Source: S009-33 sp041694255
GTDB lineage: Bacteria; Patescibacteriota; Gracilibacteria; Absconditabacterales; Absconditicoccaceae
Assembly (NCBI GenBank): GCA_041694255.1
Contig: JASMTN010000028.1
Span: 1-5,520, forward strand
Length of the DNA stretch: 5,520 nt
Direction of reading: 5' to 3'
The notes beneath the pieces were generated by a model. That model was not told the origin of the DNA and searched no databases. It was given only the letters and a program-made list of their open reading frames with translations. Shown here piece by piece: positions 5,050 to 5,520 of this stretch. The number at the start of each line of letters is the position of its first letter. Positions within the stretch are counted from its first letter, which is position 1. A program made the position numbers and the translations under genes.

Positions 5050-5520
5050 ATGACAAAATTAGACATAAAAGAGTGAATAGAAGAGCAAAAAACAAACTTG
5101 CCAGAAGCTATTGAGTGAGCATTAGAAAATAAAGAATGGTTTGAGTCTAGATGATATGAAATGGAAAATATATGAGTTGAAAAATTGACAGATGAAAGAT
5201 ATTTAATATTTGAAAAGACAAATGATCATCCAATAATGATTTTATGAGTTGATTGAAAATATTGGTCTTCAATAGATATAAGAGAATGAATGTCAGAAGA
5301 TATACTAAAAAGACGATATAAGTACCCAGCAATAATAGCTTGATATAAGTTAGAATATGAAGAATGAGAATTGAGTATATATAAACATAATATGAAAAGA
5401 AAAGAAGATAAAGAATGAAACCTAACAACGAAACTAGAATGAGAAAAATGAAGAAAGATAGATATCTTTAGTGAAGAATTTGCAACAGCACGGGATAAGA
5501 TAGATTTTTTATCAAAGAAA
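5050..5520 (+). CDS. Unrecognised protein, 3' end beyond the window
   Basis: ATG at 5050, then 157 codons open to the window edge with UGA as Gly; all twelve glycines are UGA, none GGN. It begins MTKLDIKEGIEEQKTNLPEA. I recognise no domain. Visible features: a helical Glu-rich N-terminus (1-40), an alternating segment with strand character, RYLIFEKTNDHPIMILGVDGKYW (about 50-72), RYKYPAIIAGYKLEYEEGEL (89-108), and a highly charged stretch (111-137). There is no signal peptide or membrane segment. It is the only gene here with CGN codons: CGA at 5314-5316 (residue 89) and CGG at 5491-5493 (residue 148), read as Arg only provisionally. It follows the 82-residue gene by 11 bases with no terminator or Shine-Dalgarno between, so it is probably its operon partner. 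An opposite-strand frame across 5147-5428 is a shadow of this gene. Confidence 0.75.

Noticed and set aside
5147..5428. 93-residue minus-strand ORF, Leu/Ile/Tyr-rich and membrane-like
   Set aside because: It lies antisense to the UGA-recoded gene at 5050-5520. Its hydrophobic composition is what the complement of Lys/Glu-rich AT-rich coding DNA produces, and it has no promoter or leader signal.

Overview
The window comes from a very AT-rich bacterium that reads UGA as glycine (translation table 25). This code is known from Absconditabacteria (SR1) and Gracilibacteria of the candidate phyla radiation. Under the standard code nearly every gene breaks into short pieces. With UGA as Gly, six long clean reading frames appear, and the UGA codons fall on invariant glycines of TrmD (LTGRYEGID, SIGEY, RLIPGV) and of the cold-shock RNP1 motif (KGFGFI). 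UGG is still used for Trp, and every gene end seen is UAA or UAG. The sequence alone does not separate SR1 from Gracilibacteria.

Layout: (1) Positions 1-2868, plus strand: the C-terminal ~955 residues of a large RND-family efflux permease whose start lies outside the window. (2) 2869-3549, minus strand: trmD, the tRNA m1G37 methyltransferase, ending on the base next to the permease stop; both stops sit inside a perfect 14-bp palindrome. (3) 3550-3703: a divergent promoter region with a small 5' leader hairpin. (4) 3704-3898: a cold-shock protein, then a clear intrinsic terminator. (5) 4015-4245: a 76-residue, very acidic protein of unknown function with a Cys/Gly/His tail. (6) 4283-4678: tmRNA (ssrA) with tRNA-like ends, encoded CCA, long helix P2, several pseudoknots and a 21-residue tag frame ending in UAG, followed by a strong terminator. 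(7) 4738 to the end: a near-consensus promoter whose -35 box overlaps the ssrA terminator T-run, a perfect 16-bp palindrome near the predicted transcription start, and two unrecognised genes in a likely operon (4790-5038, and 5050 to beyond the window).

Functionally this is mostly a housekeeping neighbourhood for translation quality and RNA handling (TrmD, cold-shock protein, tmRNA), next to an exporter and three uncharacterised small genes. No mobile element, CRISPR array, tRNA or rRNA gene was found. None of the start codons has a convincing Shine-Dalgarno sequence; leaders are A/U-rich. The points most worth follow-up are the acidic Cys-tail protein beside ssrA, the palindrome-controlled unknown operon, and two isolated CGA/CGG codons in the last gene, whose meaning is uncertain in this lineage.
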